NCBI RefSeq assembly: GCF_000150955.2
Contig: NC_011672.1
Coordinates: forward strand, 1,116,001 to 1,180,000
From: Phaeodactylum tricornutum CCAP 1055/1
Taxonomy: Eukaryota > Bacillariophyta > Bacillariophyceae > Surirellales > Neidiaceae
Direction: 5' to 3'
Length of the DNA: 64,000 bases
Positions 38,539 to 48,421 of the stretch are shown piece by piece. The notes beneath the pieces are model-generated. The model ran no database searches. It had not been told where the DNA came from and worked only from the letters and a program-made list of their open reading frames with translations. The translations under genes and the position numbers were made by a program. Each line of letters starts with the position of its first letter. Position 1 is the first letter of the stretch.

Positions 38539-41049
38539 TTACACTAGAACATTGTCTGTCGCTTTCCTTCGTTCAAGCTGTTTTGGTTGTGAGGAGTCCA
38601 ACTCCATGTCTTCTAATTTAATCTGCTCGAAGCAACTGACAAAGATTCCAATTGAAATCAAGAAGGCACACCATGTGCTGTAGTAAAGGTCGCCGACACT
38701 CTGTCCTGGTCCACCAATCCCGGTGATCAGCGCTACTGCGGCTCCAAAAAGAAAGACCAAGAAAATAGAAATGATCATCTCGATGTGTGTTTGGAAACGA
38801 CTGCATTGACAGGACGGACAGCACATCAGAAGCATCCGACCGGCGACAACCAGACCTCCAACTAGCATTCCTGTGAGGGCAACGACCATGGCCAGAACGG
38901 TTCGTGAACAAAAGGTCACGGCCCCGATTGTAATTTCATCGAAACCACAGTTGCCAGAGATAGTGTGCCAAATGTGCATGGCTGCACCAAGTACTACAAA
39001 GCAAACTTTGCAAATGCCGACCCAAACGAAGGACATATAGTCGTTCTTTTTTACCCCGAATGCCGCCTTGAGATAAGACATCATTTGAATGCTAGATGTG
39101 ATAATAGATGCCCAAGAAAAATAGTACAGATTGGCGGTCTTGATCTCTCCAATTCCATTCACAGCCCAAGAATTTGCGGAGTGCATCGTCAGTACCAAGT
39201 TGACAAGCCAAACGATAAAACAAAATATGGATAGAGATCCACCAATCCAAAACCGTGAGACGATGGTGTAGCAGTGCGGCGAAAGGCACAGAACAAATAA
39301 AAAACCAGAAAGAACGGACACAACACAGGGTGCGGTACTCATGTAAATCTGGACCGGTGTCAGGCGTTTATTTTGATTCGATGCCGCATCGTACGCTGAG
39401 GCAGCGCATACCAAAGAAAAGATAGCAAGAAAGAAGTACTTCCGTGCAATAGGCGCCCGATCCTTTTCCAATGGATCAGTATATACTTGCTCCGACTTTC
39501 CCGTTGTGTCACTACTACTCCGCAAAGTCGACATGTCTCTTGCCGAAGTAACGCCAACTTGCCGACCCACCAGTACGGGTGCAATGTATCCGTCTTGGTT
39601 GATTTCTTCTCCCACTTCCTCGATATTGTGATGTTCTTCCAAGCATCCCAGTCCGATTCGAACATAGAGCAAGAAGCACAGCCATGACGCGTAGTACAGG
39701 TTTCCAACAGTTGCAGCAGGTCCTTGTACGCCCGTTGCAAAAACTGCATTGAATCCAGATACGATACTGAGTAGTACACTTAAAACAAGCTCCGTACGCA
39801 GTGGTAATCTGTTCTGTACCAGTAAACGCTCCCACACCGGCAGAGAGTCCTGTTGATGCAATTGACTGTCCGCGGCCGTCCAGCGTCCAGCCAAATGCAT
39901 ACCAATTGCGGTTGCGCTTAGTGCTGATCCAATAACCCCCGAGAGCCACGAGGTAACTGTACGGCGGCAGAGCTGCGGTGGAAGATTGGAATTCTCACGA
40001 ACGACGCGACAGACGGTCGTGTACTTGGCGTCGGCGCTGTACTGCGAAGCGTACGCCCACAATACTTGTGTCCAAACATACTGGGAACTGGCGATTACTA
40101 CAAAACTTGATAAAAACGCTGCCATCCATATGCCTGTTCGAATACGCAGTCGGTAGAGAGACTTGTACCACATCGCCCGACTTTCCGAATCCATTCTGTA
40201 CGAAGAATCCCAGGATGTCGCCGGTAGCAAAGCACTGTCCGCTTGATTTTTGGCTGCCCGTGTGAGACGAAACGTAGCTGCTACTGTCTGGTATACTAAA
40301 GAAATGGCTAGGATCTCCGAGATCCAAGCCATGTAGTATAGATTAGCGTTGTCAGCGACGTGACCGTAATGGTCAACGGCCGCCAAGTGCTCATAGGGAT
40401 TGTCGGAACTATTGGCGGAGTAGTTCCGTGTCTGCAGCATGATAGCCATGATACTGTAGGTTTGAATTGCGAACATGGCTAACAGCAAGAGTAGCAGTTT
40501 GACGGTCACTCTGATCGTCGCGTAGGCACAGGTGCCGCCCCGACGACTGTGGCAGTAGATGAGTACGAGACAAACACCTCCCAAAGAGAATGTGACTGCA
40601 CCTGTCGGAACCAAGACATTTTGAAACATGCGCCTGCACTTCCCTCCTTCGTTCGAAATTGCGTTCTCGTACGCTTGCTGGAAGTTGTCGTCGTCCACGA
40701 GGTCGAGCAAAGCGTAGGTTTCGTGTTGCAGGCAGTGGTGCATGGCATCGAGTGCGGACAGCACCGTTAGAGCCGTCGTCAGAAGCAAAGCTGCTAGAAG
40801 CTGAGAAACGGAAGTCAGATCAGGTTGATGCAGTTGCCAGTCCGAGGGTAATTCCGAGGGGAATTGGCCCCGGAGGTGCGAAGAAGAGTGCGAGCCAGGG
40901 CTGACAGTGAGGGCATTCCCTTCCGGAGTGACGAGAAAAAATGACCTCTTCCGCCGGCTTGAGCTTTTTAACTGGGATCGACTTTCTTCACCACAATCAG
41001 ATAAGTCTCTATTGAAAACTCCGGTGCATTCGTTGTGTCGGTGATCCAT
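38539..41049 (-). CDS. Multi-spanning membrane protein with four NLYY-SW repeats
   Basis: An 836-residue integral membrane protein I do not recognise. The ATG at 41049 is the first in frame. After a basic hydrophilic N-terminus there are more than ten hydrophobic segments in apparent sets. A recurring signature occurs at the start of four membrane blocks: NANLYYMAWISEIL (near 40330-40356), VGNLYYASWLCFLL (near 39685-39707), TANLYYFSWASIIT (near 39115-39141) and VGDLYYSTWCAFLI (near 38665-38693). This implies internal duplication of a unit containing a few helices. No catalytic or transport motif is visible. It may be a diatom-restricted family. Its 3' end converges on RSH. Confidence 0.82.
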   Translation of the reverse strand: MDHRHNECTGVFNRDLSDCGEESRSQLKSSSRRKRSFFLVTPEGNALTVSPGSHSSSHLRGQFPSELPSDWQLHQPDLTSVSQLLAALLLTTALTVLSALDAMHHCLQHETYALLDLVDDDNFQQAYENAISNEGGKCRRMFQNVLVPTGAVTFSLGGVCLVLIYCHSRRGGTCAYATIRVTVKLLLLLLAMFAIQTYSIMAIMLQTRNYSANSSDNPYEHLAAVDHYGHVADNANLYYMAWISEILAISLVYQTVAATFRLTRAAKNQADSALLPATSWDSSYRMDSESRAMWYKSLYRLRIRTGIWMAAFLSSFVVIASSQYVWTQVLWAYASQYSADAKYTTVCRVVRENSNLPPQLCRRTVTSWLSGVIGSALSATAIGMHLAGRWTAADSQLHQQDSLPVWERLLVQNRLPLRTELVLSVLLSIVSGFNAVFATGVQGPAATVGNLYYASWLCFLLYVRIGLGCLEEHHNIEEVGEEINQDGYIAPVLVGRQVGVTSARDMSTLRSSSDTTGKSEQVYTDPLEKDRAPIARKYFFLAIFSLVCAASAYDAASNQNKRLTPVQIYMSTAPCVVSVLSGFLFVLCLSPHCYTIVSRFWIGGSLSIFCFIVWLVNLVLTMHSANSWAVNGIGEIKTANLYYFSWASIITSSIQMMSYLKAAFGVKKNDYMSFVWVGICKVCFVVLGAAMHIWHTISGNCGFDEITIGAVTFCSRTVLAMVVALTGMLVGGLVVAGRMLLMCCPSCQCSRFQTHIEMIISIFLVFLFGAAVALITGIGGPGQSVGDLYYSTWCAFLISIGIFVSCFEQIKLEDMELDSSQPKQLERRKATDNVLV

Positions 41050-41582
41050 CGTGGTTGTGAGAATGGTTGGGGTCAAGATTTTCCGCCATGGCCCTCGGCA
41101 GATTTTATGTACTTTCCAGAGATCGGTCGGTCGGACGGTGTGCGCTTTCTTCGCAGTTACCGTCACGGTTACCTTGGAGTGACTATTTCTTATCTCCCAT
41201 CAATATTTGGTATACTAAAATAGTCATCATGGTACTCGAGATATATGATGCAGACGTTATTCGTGAATAAATATAGTCCCGTAACGTATTCCCATGAATG
41301 TGTCCAATCCGTCCAAGCCCTACTAATAGAAACCTATTTACATGTACTGTTAGTTGGTTTTCTACGAACGCCTGCAAAACTGGGCTGCGCGGGTTCTTCG
41401 GACGACAATGCCCTAATGGATGTACTTTGGATGTGAAAAACACTGACGGTGAGATGGTGGACACCGCGCAAGGCTTTGGATGTCATCCCATAAGCGCGTC
41501 ATACATCCGCGCAATCGGATAGACACAAAACAAAGAAGATTGCCATCCGCCTAGGAAGACAAAAGTCGCATTCGAATCAGCA
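41050..41582. promoter_or_regulatory. Divergent promoter region
   Basis: About 530 bp between the repeat-containing membrane protein and the small DKLAAMG-repeat protein. TGTACTGTTAGT lies near 41343-41354. No gene is evident. Confidence 0.35.
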
Positions 41583-42305
41583 ATGTCCGTTGATCCTCCC
41601 AAGCGAGACAAGTTTGCCGCTCTGGCGCAACAATTGCAACTGAAGCAGGCGTCATCCAATGTTTCTCAATCGATACAAATCGCTCCACAAGGTGATAAGC
41701 TGGCCGCCATGGGGGCAGCACGATCAACTAACGAAGATTCGCTGTCGAATCGAAGTGATGCGCTACGAGCACCCCGTCGGGACAAGCTAGCCGCCATGGG
41801 ACAACGGATTTCACCGAGCACTGGTGAAGCATCACTGTTGCCGGAATCACCGAAACAGAAAGAGCAAGAAGAGGCTCAAGAAAGCCGCAGGAACGCTATG
41901 GAAGAACGGGCTCGACAGCGCGACTCCGTCTGGAAGGATCTCGAAAGGGCAGAAGCAGCAACCATTAAGCTCCTCCAACTTGCCCAAGAAACAGCAGCGA
42001 CATTAGCGGACGCGACAAATTCCGTGATACCGTTGACAACGCTGTCTAAAAATGCCGCGGCTTATCGTGATACTCTCTCGAACATTCACGATTGGCTTTC
42101 ACCACACTCGTCTCTCGTCGTTGCCTACCAGGCACCCTCGCGCACCAATCATGTGTACGAGGCCCGGGTAGAATGGCGGCTAGCCGAAGAGAAACGAGCG
42201 CTTCTGCAAGAGTTCTTGCGCCTTCATAAACACCAGGAAAGTGTCGCAATAGAGGACGATGCACTGCCTGTAACGGATATCTTGAAGCGGAAACGAGACG
42301 AATAA
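41583..42305 (+). CDS. Small protein with DKLAAMG repeats, helical C-terminus
   Basis: A 240-residue soluble protein of unknown function. Three short repeats are spaced through the first 75 residues: RDKFAALAQQ, GDKLAAMGAA and RDKLAAMGQR. A charged coiled-coil-like stretch follows (about 95-150: KQKEQEEAQESRRNAMEERA), then helices and a basic end, DILKRKRDE. The helical part from residue about 110 is reminiscent of Mediator subunit 11, but I see no decisive motif. No signal peptide or membrane helix. No intron. Confidence 0.72.
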   Translation: MSVDPPKRDKFAALAQQLQLKQASSNVSQSIQIAPQGDKLAAMGAARSTNEDSLSNRSDALRAPRRDKLAAMGQRISPSTGEASLLPESPKQKEQEEAQESRRNAMEERARQRDSVWKDLERAEAATIKLLQLAQETAATLADATNSVIPLTTLSKNAAAYRDTLSNIHDWLSPHSSLVVAYQAPSRTNHVYEARVEWRLAEEKRALLQEFLRLHKHQESVAIEDDALPVTDILKRKRDE

Positions 42306-42764
42306 TGTGATGGCTTTGGAACCTTTTCTTTAACTACCGAGCGATGTTGCCGGGTCCTATACCATGATTTAGCATGCACTCAAAGTACTTCCTTGTGCTG
42401 TGAATACTGCGCTCCCTTTGCCTACGTGCGACTGAAGCGTATATCATCGCAAGCCTATACCATGGGTAAAACAACAATGGCTGTTGCAGGTAGATTTTGG
42501 GCCGCAAAAAGTGTGGATACTTTTCCATAGCCCTCCTAACTTGCTTACCGGTAAACCAACCAATACGATTCTGTGGCATTCCCCACAAAGAATGTCTCAA
42601 TCTTTTACCATTTTACGTAGTGGAGGAGGAATTACATGAACAAAACAGAAAAATGATGTGGCAAATACGGAACGTGTAGCAATACAAGAAAATTGTTGCA
42701 AACAAGTAATTTAATATGTAAAATGTATACAGATCATCGCCGTACATAGGCAGTGTACTCATAT
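42306..42764. other. Convergent spacer
   Basis: About 460 bp of 3' flank between two converging genes. An 88-codon minus-strand frame here was considered and not called. It is AT-rich toward the bZIP gene end. Confidence 0.35.
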
Positions 42765-44831
42765 TTATAGTCCACTGGGTTTGGACGAGAATAACGTCAC
42801 AAGCTGCATCAGTTTGTCCTGTAACGAAGCAGATTGCGGTGGAGGTGGCGGTGGAAGCTGCACGCTGCCCCCCGATGGCTTATTGCTGTTAAGCGAAAAG
42901 AGCAAAGATTGCAGCACGTTGTGATCTAGTCCGCCTCCTAGTTGCGACAGCTGCTGGACTGTTGATTGTTGCTGCGGTATAGGCTGCGGTGTAGACGGCG
43001 TTCCCTGACCTTTTAAGGTTTCCAGTAAGCTGAGGAGAGTGGAAGCATTGCTTGTTGGCTGTGTCTGGTGGTGGGAAGCCTGACTAAAAGGCTGTTGCTG
43101 AACCTGCGGTGCCGGAGAAACAGTCGAAAAAGGATAGGAGGGAGCTGGTTTACTTCGTGCTGCCAGTAAAGACTGGACGAGTGCAGCCGTATCTGTCGCC
43201 GTCTGTGACTGATCTCTTGAAATTAGACGAAGCAGTTGACTCCGTACTTCAATCTCGCGTTGCAGTGCCTGCTGCATGGCATTTGGGGGAACAGAATCGT
43301 GCTGCGTCGACGCAGGAGCGGGCTGTTGTTCAAAAAGCATCTGTAGATTCACACGCGAGGGGTCCGGAACAGGGGGTTGTTGCCTTTGTTGCTGCAAAGC
43401 CGCAATCAAGTTGGCAACGCTGGTGTTACTAACGTTGCTTGTTGTGCGTGTAGTAATCTGCGGCTGCGGAAGGACCGCGCGAGGACGATTCCGCTCAATG
43501 ACAGCTATTTTGTGGCTGGCATCTATCACTAACGTTTCGAACCTTTTGTTCTCTTCTTCAAGCTTCATATTTTTCTTGCTAAGTGCCAGGCACTGGTCCT
43601 GGAGGAGATCTTCTTCGGAACGTTCCCGCTCCCGACGCTTGCGCGCATAGATGGCGTCCATCTGGCGCTTGCGTTCCTTTCGAGCGCGATTACGAGCAAT
43701 ATCGGCGGCTTCCACGAGCTTGCTCAACTCGACCGAGTCTCCATCGGCTTGCTTTCCGTTCTTGCGGCGCTTCTTGGCCACATGATCAATTGGTAGAGCG
43801 GAAAGGTCCATAGCGGCCTCTTGTGCCGAAACAGACGCGGCAGAACGCTTCGAACGTTGTTTGATCCAAGCGGATAACTTAGAGTACATCCAGGTGCCCC
43901 CGAGTGTGGTTGGGAGACTTTCCTTCGTGAGACCGTAGGGTTCGAGCTTGGGCAACATGTCTTTTTCGGAAGTCGTCACGTGTACGTGGCATTTGCCGCT
44001 ATCCTCGTCTCGAAAGAGCTGTGTGGTAATAGGAATGATGGTTTGTAGGTAGGTTCGCTTGGCGCCCGATGGAGGGCGACAGCACAAGTGAAAGGAACTT
44101 ATTCTTACGGGCAAGGCATCGCTGGCAAAGTGTAGTACCCGTTGCAATTCAACGCGATCGATGTTGGCCTTGTTGAGGAGACGGAGAACGACAACACCGT
44201 CTGTCTGAGCCTTGGATGACTGCGCTGCCATACTGAACCAGTAAAAGAGACATCGCAAACGGCTCTCCTTGATGTTAAGATCTGGAGATTCGGAACGCGC
44301 ACGATCCATGCACAGTACGGTTCTACCCCACTTATCATCGGGCAATTTGACAACGAGACCCGATGAGAGGTTCTCGACGTCTTCCGCGGTGAGAGCGCCT
44401 TCTCCCGAGAGCTCGTGTAGAGGTAGGAAGGCTCGTTCACCAAACGTGGAGCGTCTCCGAGTCCAGTAATTCGCGAGACGGCGAGCCGTGGAAGGAACGT
44501 CGTATTTCTCGCGGCGCAAGAAGTGGAGTGGTTTGGACTCGCTCTGTACCAATTCTGGACACCTTGCCAAGGCCAGAGAATAGTCCGCATTGTCTACCGG
44601 GGATAACGCGCGTAGGGCTAGCGTAAGTTCCGCTTCCGCCTTTCGGTTCTTTTTGGCAGGGTATTCGGAAAGCTCCTTGGTAGCCGAAAAGGCCTTCGAT
44701 AAAGCGGTATCCTTCGAAATGCTTCGTTTCTTTAGAGGGCCTACTTCTGCACTGCTTTCGGAAGAGGGATACTCTTCATTGGAAATGGTAGCCGGTTGCT
44801 TGTAGTTGTCCATGTTGACGCGGAGGTCCAT
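42765..44831 (-). CDS. CRAL-TRIO (Sec14-like) / bZIP fusion transcription factor
   Basis: A 688-residue protein joining a lipid-binding domain to a DNA-binding domain. The CRAL-TRIO N-helix region is at about 104-155 (LHFLRREKYDVPSTARRLA, NYWTRRR). The Sec14-like lobe is at about 160-325 (DGVVVLRLLNKANIDRVE, ALPVRISSFHLCCRPPSG, LPTTLGGTW). A basic stretch (KKRRKNGK) follows, then a diatom-type bZIP at about 380-440: RKERKRQMDAIYARKRRER with heptad-spaced hydrophobics in QDQCLALSKKNMKLEEENKR. The classical basic-region Asn is not at its usual place. Residues 450-688 are Gln/Pro-rich, as in activation domains. The frame is continuous with no intron, so this is a true single reading frame. A lipid-regulated transcription factor is the inference. 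Confidence 0.87.
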   Translation of the reverse strand: MDLRVNMDNYKQPATISNEEYPSSESSAEVGPLKKRSISKDTALSKAFSATKELSEYPAKKNRKAEAELTLALRALSPVDNADYSLALARCPELVQSESKPLHFLRREKYDVPSTARRLANYWTRRRSTFGERAFLPLHELSGEGALTAEDVENLSSGLVVKLPDDKWGRTVLCMDRARSESPDLNIKESRLRCLFYWFSMAAQSSKAQTDGVVVLRLLNKANIDRVELQRVLHFASDALPVRISSFHLCCRPPSGAKRTYLQTIIPITTQLFRDEDSGKCHVHVTTSEKDMLPKLEPYGLTKESLPTTLGGTWMYSKLSAWIKQRSKRSAASVSAQEAAMDLSALPIDHVAKKRRKNGKQADGDSVELSKLVEAADIARNRARKERKRQMDAIYARKRRERERSEEDLLQDQCLALSKKNMKLEEENKRFETLVIDASHKIAVIERNRPRAVLPQPQITTRTTSNVSNTSVANLIAALQQQRQQPPVPDPSRVNLQMLFEQQPAPASTQHDSVPPNAMQQALQREIEVRSQLLRLISRDQSQTATDTAALVQSLLAARSKPAPSYPFSTVSPAPQVQQQPFSQASHHQTQPTSNASTLLSLLETLKGQGTPSTPQPIPQQQSTVQQLSQLGGGLDHNVLQSLLFSLNSNKPSGGSVQLPPPPPPQSASLQDKLMQLVTLFSSKPSGL

Positions 44832-46669
44832 TGTTAAGAAGTTCCGCTTTACACTTTGTACGATGCGCTAAGACCGAGCGGATTGTAGAGTTCGCAACGA
44901 AACGAGAGGTAACTGAACGACTGCAGCGGTTTGAGTGGATTGCGTCGGTTTTTGGATGGCACACGTAGAAAATGTACCAAGTAGCTACGCACAAAAATGG
45001 TATCACAATACGACGCGAAAGGGGGTTCCACAGCAATCGTGGTAACTCGCTGGGATGGAATTCTCCATAGAAAGCACACCGGAGAGATCTTTCCTCATCC
45101 ATATAAATTATCAATGAGTGTTCAACACGAATTTCATATGTTTGTTTAATAAATCTTTCTGAACCTGAACAATATTTCTAAATTCGGTCCCGTCCAGAGG
45201 CGGAACGTACCTGCACTAGTCGTACATTATGCCGAAAGCTCGATCGAAAATGTATACGCATGGTCAAATCACTTAACCACATGCTGTTTACTATGTTGAA
45301 GGAGTCGAGCCTAAATCCGAACTGGATGAACCAATCAAAATATTTTTAAATACTGACGTCGTAGTCCATGATTGTGATAAGCAACTGTGTTCTCTGAGTG
45401 TTTGCAACGTGGAAATATTTGCGATCGAATGTGACACAACGCACTTTTCTGAATGTTGCTTTCGACAATCAGGTTTCGTAAATAATGATAATGTATTTCG
45501 CAATTTCTGACTGTGACTGTCCCCTTCTGAAATTAATCCATCAACGTCGGCACGCATCGTTTCCACGATCTTCGGCGTCAGCAGGCGTTGTCGAGACATC
45601 GACAGATCAAGATGGATCTCCAACAGTTTCGATGAACAATCCAGAGAAGCCTACCAACAAAGGGTGATGGTCCAGTGTAATCATATAGTTAATTGTAAAA
45701 TAAGAATGACTGAGAGAGCTATCAATTTCACCTACTTTTCGTCTCTTATATAATCCCTTGACTCATTCACAGTCAGCAGATCACAAAACTTTATTCGAAT
45801 ACATAAGAAAATCGATTCCGACTATTCGATCACGGTCGATGAAAATGGATTCTGGCTCCTCGCCGAACGAGCATCGATTCTGACTCCTCGATTACTGTCA
45901 ATATAAATCAATTTCTGACTCAACGATCACATCAACGAAAAAGAGGAGATTCTTTCGACCGGAAGAAGGGTAGGTACGGTCATCGAAAGCCTTGACTGTG
46001 AATACGGAATTTTACACTCTGCTTCTCCTATAGATTGTAGATTTGATTATTAGATGCTGACTAGCAATTGGACCACTGTCAGTTAAGTCTCAGCAACAAG
46101 GATGTGAGAGGTATTTTTGTAACGACCACATATTTTGGATTTTAACTGTAGTGGTAGATATGCTCTCTCGTCTTTTTCGGAATTTGAATTCTGTCATATT
46201 GCGGAGCCAATTTTCACCAATCGGAATTGAAGAATATTGGACAGACATTTTTAGTTAACTGTAAATTCACTTTCAAGACTTATTAAACTTTCATCTATCT
46301 CGATAGTTGATCGAGCATGTCAGAAATATAGCGATGGCAGCGGTGGGATCGAATATCGCCAAAATCCAGTATTAAGCAATCGTACATCATTATGAATTTT
46401 GCTTTTATCGAATTCCTTAACAAACATACATTTACTTAAGAAAAAGCAGGCTATCTTTTTTTCTCACTCTGACCCCCGCCCTTGAAACGGATGGTTTTTG
46501 TTTATTTCTATCCACTCGCGCGATCCTTGCCAGGGAAAAACGTCCTTCTCATTATTTCCCACAATCCCTTTATTAATCACGCCCGATTTGATCCCAGGTA
46601 CCAACCAGTGTTGCTCTTATCGCATCACTAATTTTTTGAACAAAGGACAGTTGAAGACAGCCGACCACC
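44832..46669. other. Longest intergenic region, repeat-bearing
   Basis: About 1.8 kb, divergent between the CRAL-TRIO/bZIP gene and the lipase-like gene. No frame looks coding. It is AT-rich relative to the genes and carries the imperfect tandem array listed separately, an exact TTGACTGTGAA at 45992-46002, a reverse variant TTCACAGTCAG at 45766-45776, an ATTACTGTCA at 45891-45900, and a TGACGT near 45354. Confidence 0.45.
45811..45930. repeat. Degenerate tandem repeat, about four 25-30 bp units
   Basis: Four imperfect copies of a unit like CGATTCTGACTCCTCGAT start near 45811, 45847, 45873 and 45907. Units differ by several substitutions and in spacing, so the array is old or under weak constraint. 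No function is evident. Confidence 0.55.
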
Positions 46670-48331
46670 ATGCCTATTTCAAACAGCAGTCACCTAGCTG
46701 GACACAACACCGTCCCGATAGGAAGCACCAAATATCAGAATAACGCTTTAGCTGGGTTTGACCCCTTTTTCTCCACGAAAACAAAGCATCCCGTAGCCGC
46801 TCGGTCGACGCACCTCTCAGGAAGCGTCACACCACCTTGTCAGCCAGAAGAGTCTCGAGATGGGGAAGGATCACCGGATAATCGTCCATTCACTCCCCCG
46901 GATATGGCCTCGGAACTCCGCGTCTTAGCAATGGAACTAAGCAAACTATCGTCTAGCAACTCAAGTTCTCAGTTAGAGCCTCAGACTCTGACCACCATCC
47001 GACATGATAATCAGAAAGTGATTCCTAAAAACACAAGCCCCGTGAAAAAGGAAAAAGGAACATTTCTTCCATGGCAAAGAAAAACAAATCGCAAGACCGA
47101 TTATTTTGCAACTGCGACTAGTACATCAAAGGGTCTACGAACACAAAACAAACAGCCAGCCACAGCGACTAGAGGCAGATCTACCGGTGCTAGCATCAAA
47201 GCGAACCCCACGTCTCCATTGCTTCAAGAATTGTGGGACGTGCAGAAAGAATTCGACAAGACAGCGAAAGTGAAGGATTCCCTTGCCATACCATCACTTG
47301 CCAAGCCGCGTCCAACATCGTTCTTGACCGGTATGGAAACCATTCGTACCCCTGAATACGAAGCAGCTGAATGGCAAGTTAGCATACCAGCCAAGACTGA
47401 GTTCCAGGTTTGCATCAGACTCTCTCAATATCTTGAGACATATCAAAAAGAGGAATGTTTGCTGAATCTAAATGACTTAACAGGAGCAAGTCGGATGGAG
47501 CTTGCTTCGTTTGCTCGTGGTAGCTATGGTAGTCTTACAGGAAAGATAGCTGATTGTCACCGACCAATCGTGGAGTCACTTTTGGAGTGCGGCAGTGACA
47601 TTCAGCAAATCTGTGGCTTTCTCACCTCGGACGTGTCTAACAGCGATCCAAGCAGCCGCCGAGAAGTTTTGATTGTTGAGAGGCAACGGCAATTTCTTTG
47701 CGTGTTTCGCGGTACGAATACCGAACAACTAGGAAAAGCTCCCAAAGACACCAATGTAACCATTCTGAAGGATACTGGAATACACGTTAGTGTCTTCATT
47801 GATCGGTACAAGGCGCTATGCGAAATTGAAGGAAAGCTGTTTACCTTGATAGATCAACTTGTTGAAGAGAACCCTTTTTATGACGTGGTCTTTTCAGGAC
47901 ACGGGTACGCCGCTGGTTTGGCTACATTGGCCTCTTACCGGTATGCATCCGCACGGCCGGAATTGCGTATAGGCAGCTTAGTCTCAGCAAGTCCCAAAGT
48001 CGGATTGGACGACTTTCGAAAGAGCGTGAATTCACTGTCGAATCTCAAGGTATTTCGATTAGAGTGCGGTCATTCCAAATTTCATTCGAGCAGCAGCCAT
48101 GCTTGTCACGTAGGTCATTCGATCCGAATTCATCCTTCGAAACATACAGTTTCGGCATATCGGTTCAGCACTTGGCAAGGAGGGCTCGCTCTTCCATTCA
48201 AACGTGAAAAAGACGTGTCAAGCTATGCTGCAGCACTAGAATCCCTAGGCTCGGTTTGGATCGCCGACTTTCACAGAGAAGACGGAGCCGGAGTTCGTGG
48301 AACAGACAACGAAGTAAGACTTATGGTTTAA
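46670..48331 (+). CDS. Class-3 lipase-like protein without the nucleophile
   Basis: A 553-residue protein with a disordered Ser/Thr/Lys-rich first half (to about 215) and an alpha/beta-hydrolase domain of the lipase class 3 type in the second. QFLCVFRGTNTEQLG corresponds to the family's oxyanion-region FRGT motif. YDVVFSGHGYAAGLATLASY, near residue 410, corresponds to the nucleophile elbow GHSLGGALATL; the serine is replaced by glycine. SASPKVGLDDFRKSV matches the following SPRVG block, and a His follows in the C-terminal part. Ordinary Ser-dependent lipase activity is therefore unlikely, although the fold and frame are intact. No signal peptide or membrane segment is visible. Function unknown; binding or scaffolding is a guess. 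Confidence 0.82.
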   Translation: MPISNSSHLAGHNTVPIGSTKYQNNALAGFDPFFSTKTKHPVAARSTHLSGSVTPPCQPEESRDGEGSPDNRPFTPPDMASELRVLAMELSKLSSSNSSSQLEPQTLTTIRHDNQKVIPKNTSPVKKEKGTFLPWQRKTNRKTDYFATATSTSKGLRTQNKQPATATRGRSTGASIKANPTSPLLQELWDVQKEFDKTAKVKDSLAIPSLAKPRPTSFLTGMETIRTPEYEAAEWQVSIPAKTEFQVCIRLSQYLETYQKEECLLNLNDLTGASRMELASFARGSYGSLTGKIADCHRPIVESLLECGSDIQQICGFLTSDVSNSDPSSRREVLIVERQRQFLCVFRGTNTEQLGKAPKDTNVTILKDTGIHVSVFIDRYKALCEIEGKLFTLIDQLVEENPFYDVVFSGHGYAAGLATLASYRYASARPELRIGSLVSASPKVGLDDFRKSVNSLSNLKVFRLECGHSKFHSSSSHACHVGHSIRIHPSKHTVSAYRFSTWQGGLALPFKREKDVSSYAAALESLGSVWIADFHREDGAGVRGTDNEVRLMV

Positions 48332-48421
48332 GACAACCTTCAGAAGCCAAAGAGTGTGTTTATCGCTGTACTATTTTGAAGTTATACAATAATGATCAAC
48401 CAATCTATATTTAATGAATGT

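Noticed and set aside
42334-42600. 88-codon minus-strand frame in a convergent spacer
   Set aside because: No recognisable motif, and the position is in overlapping 3' UTRs. Left as a spacer.
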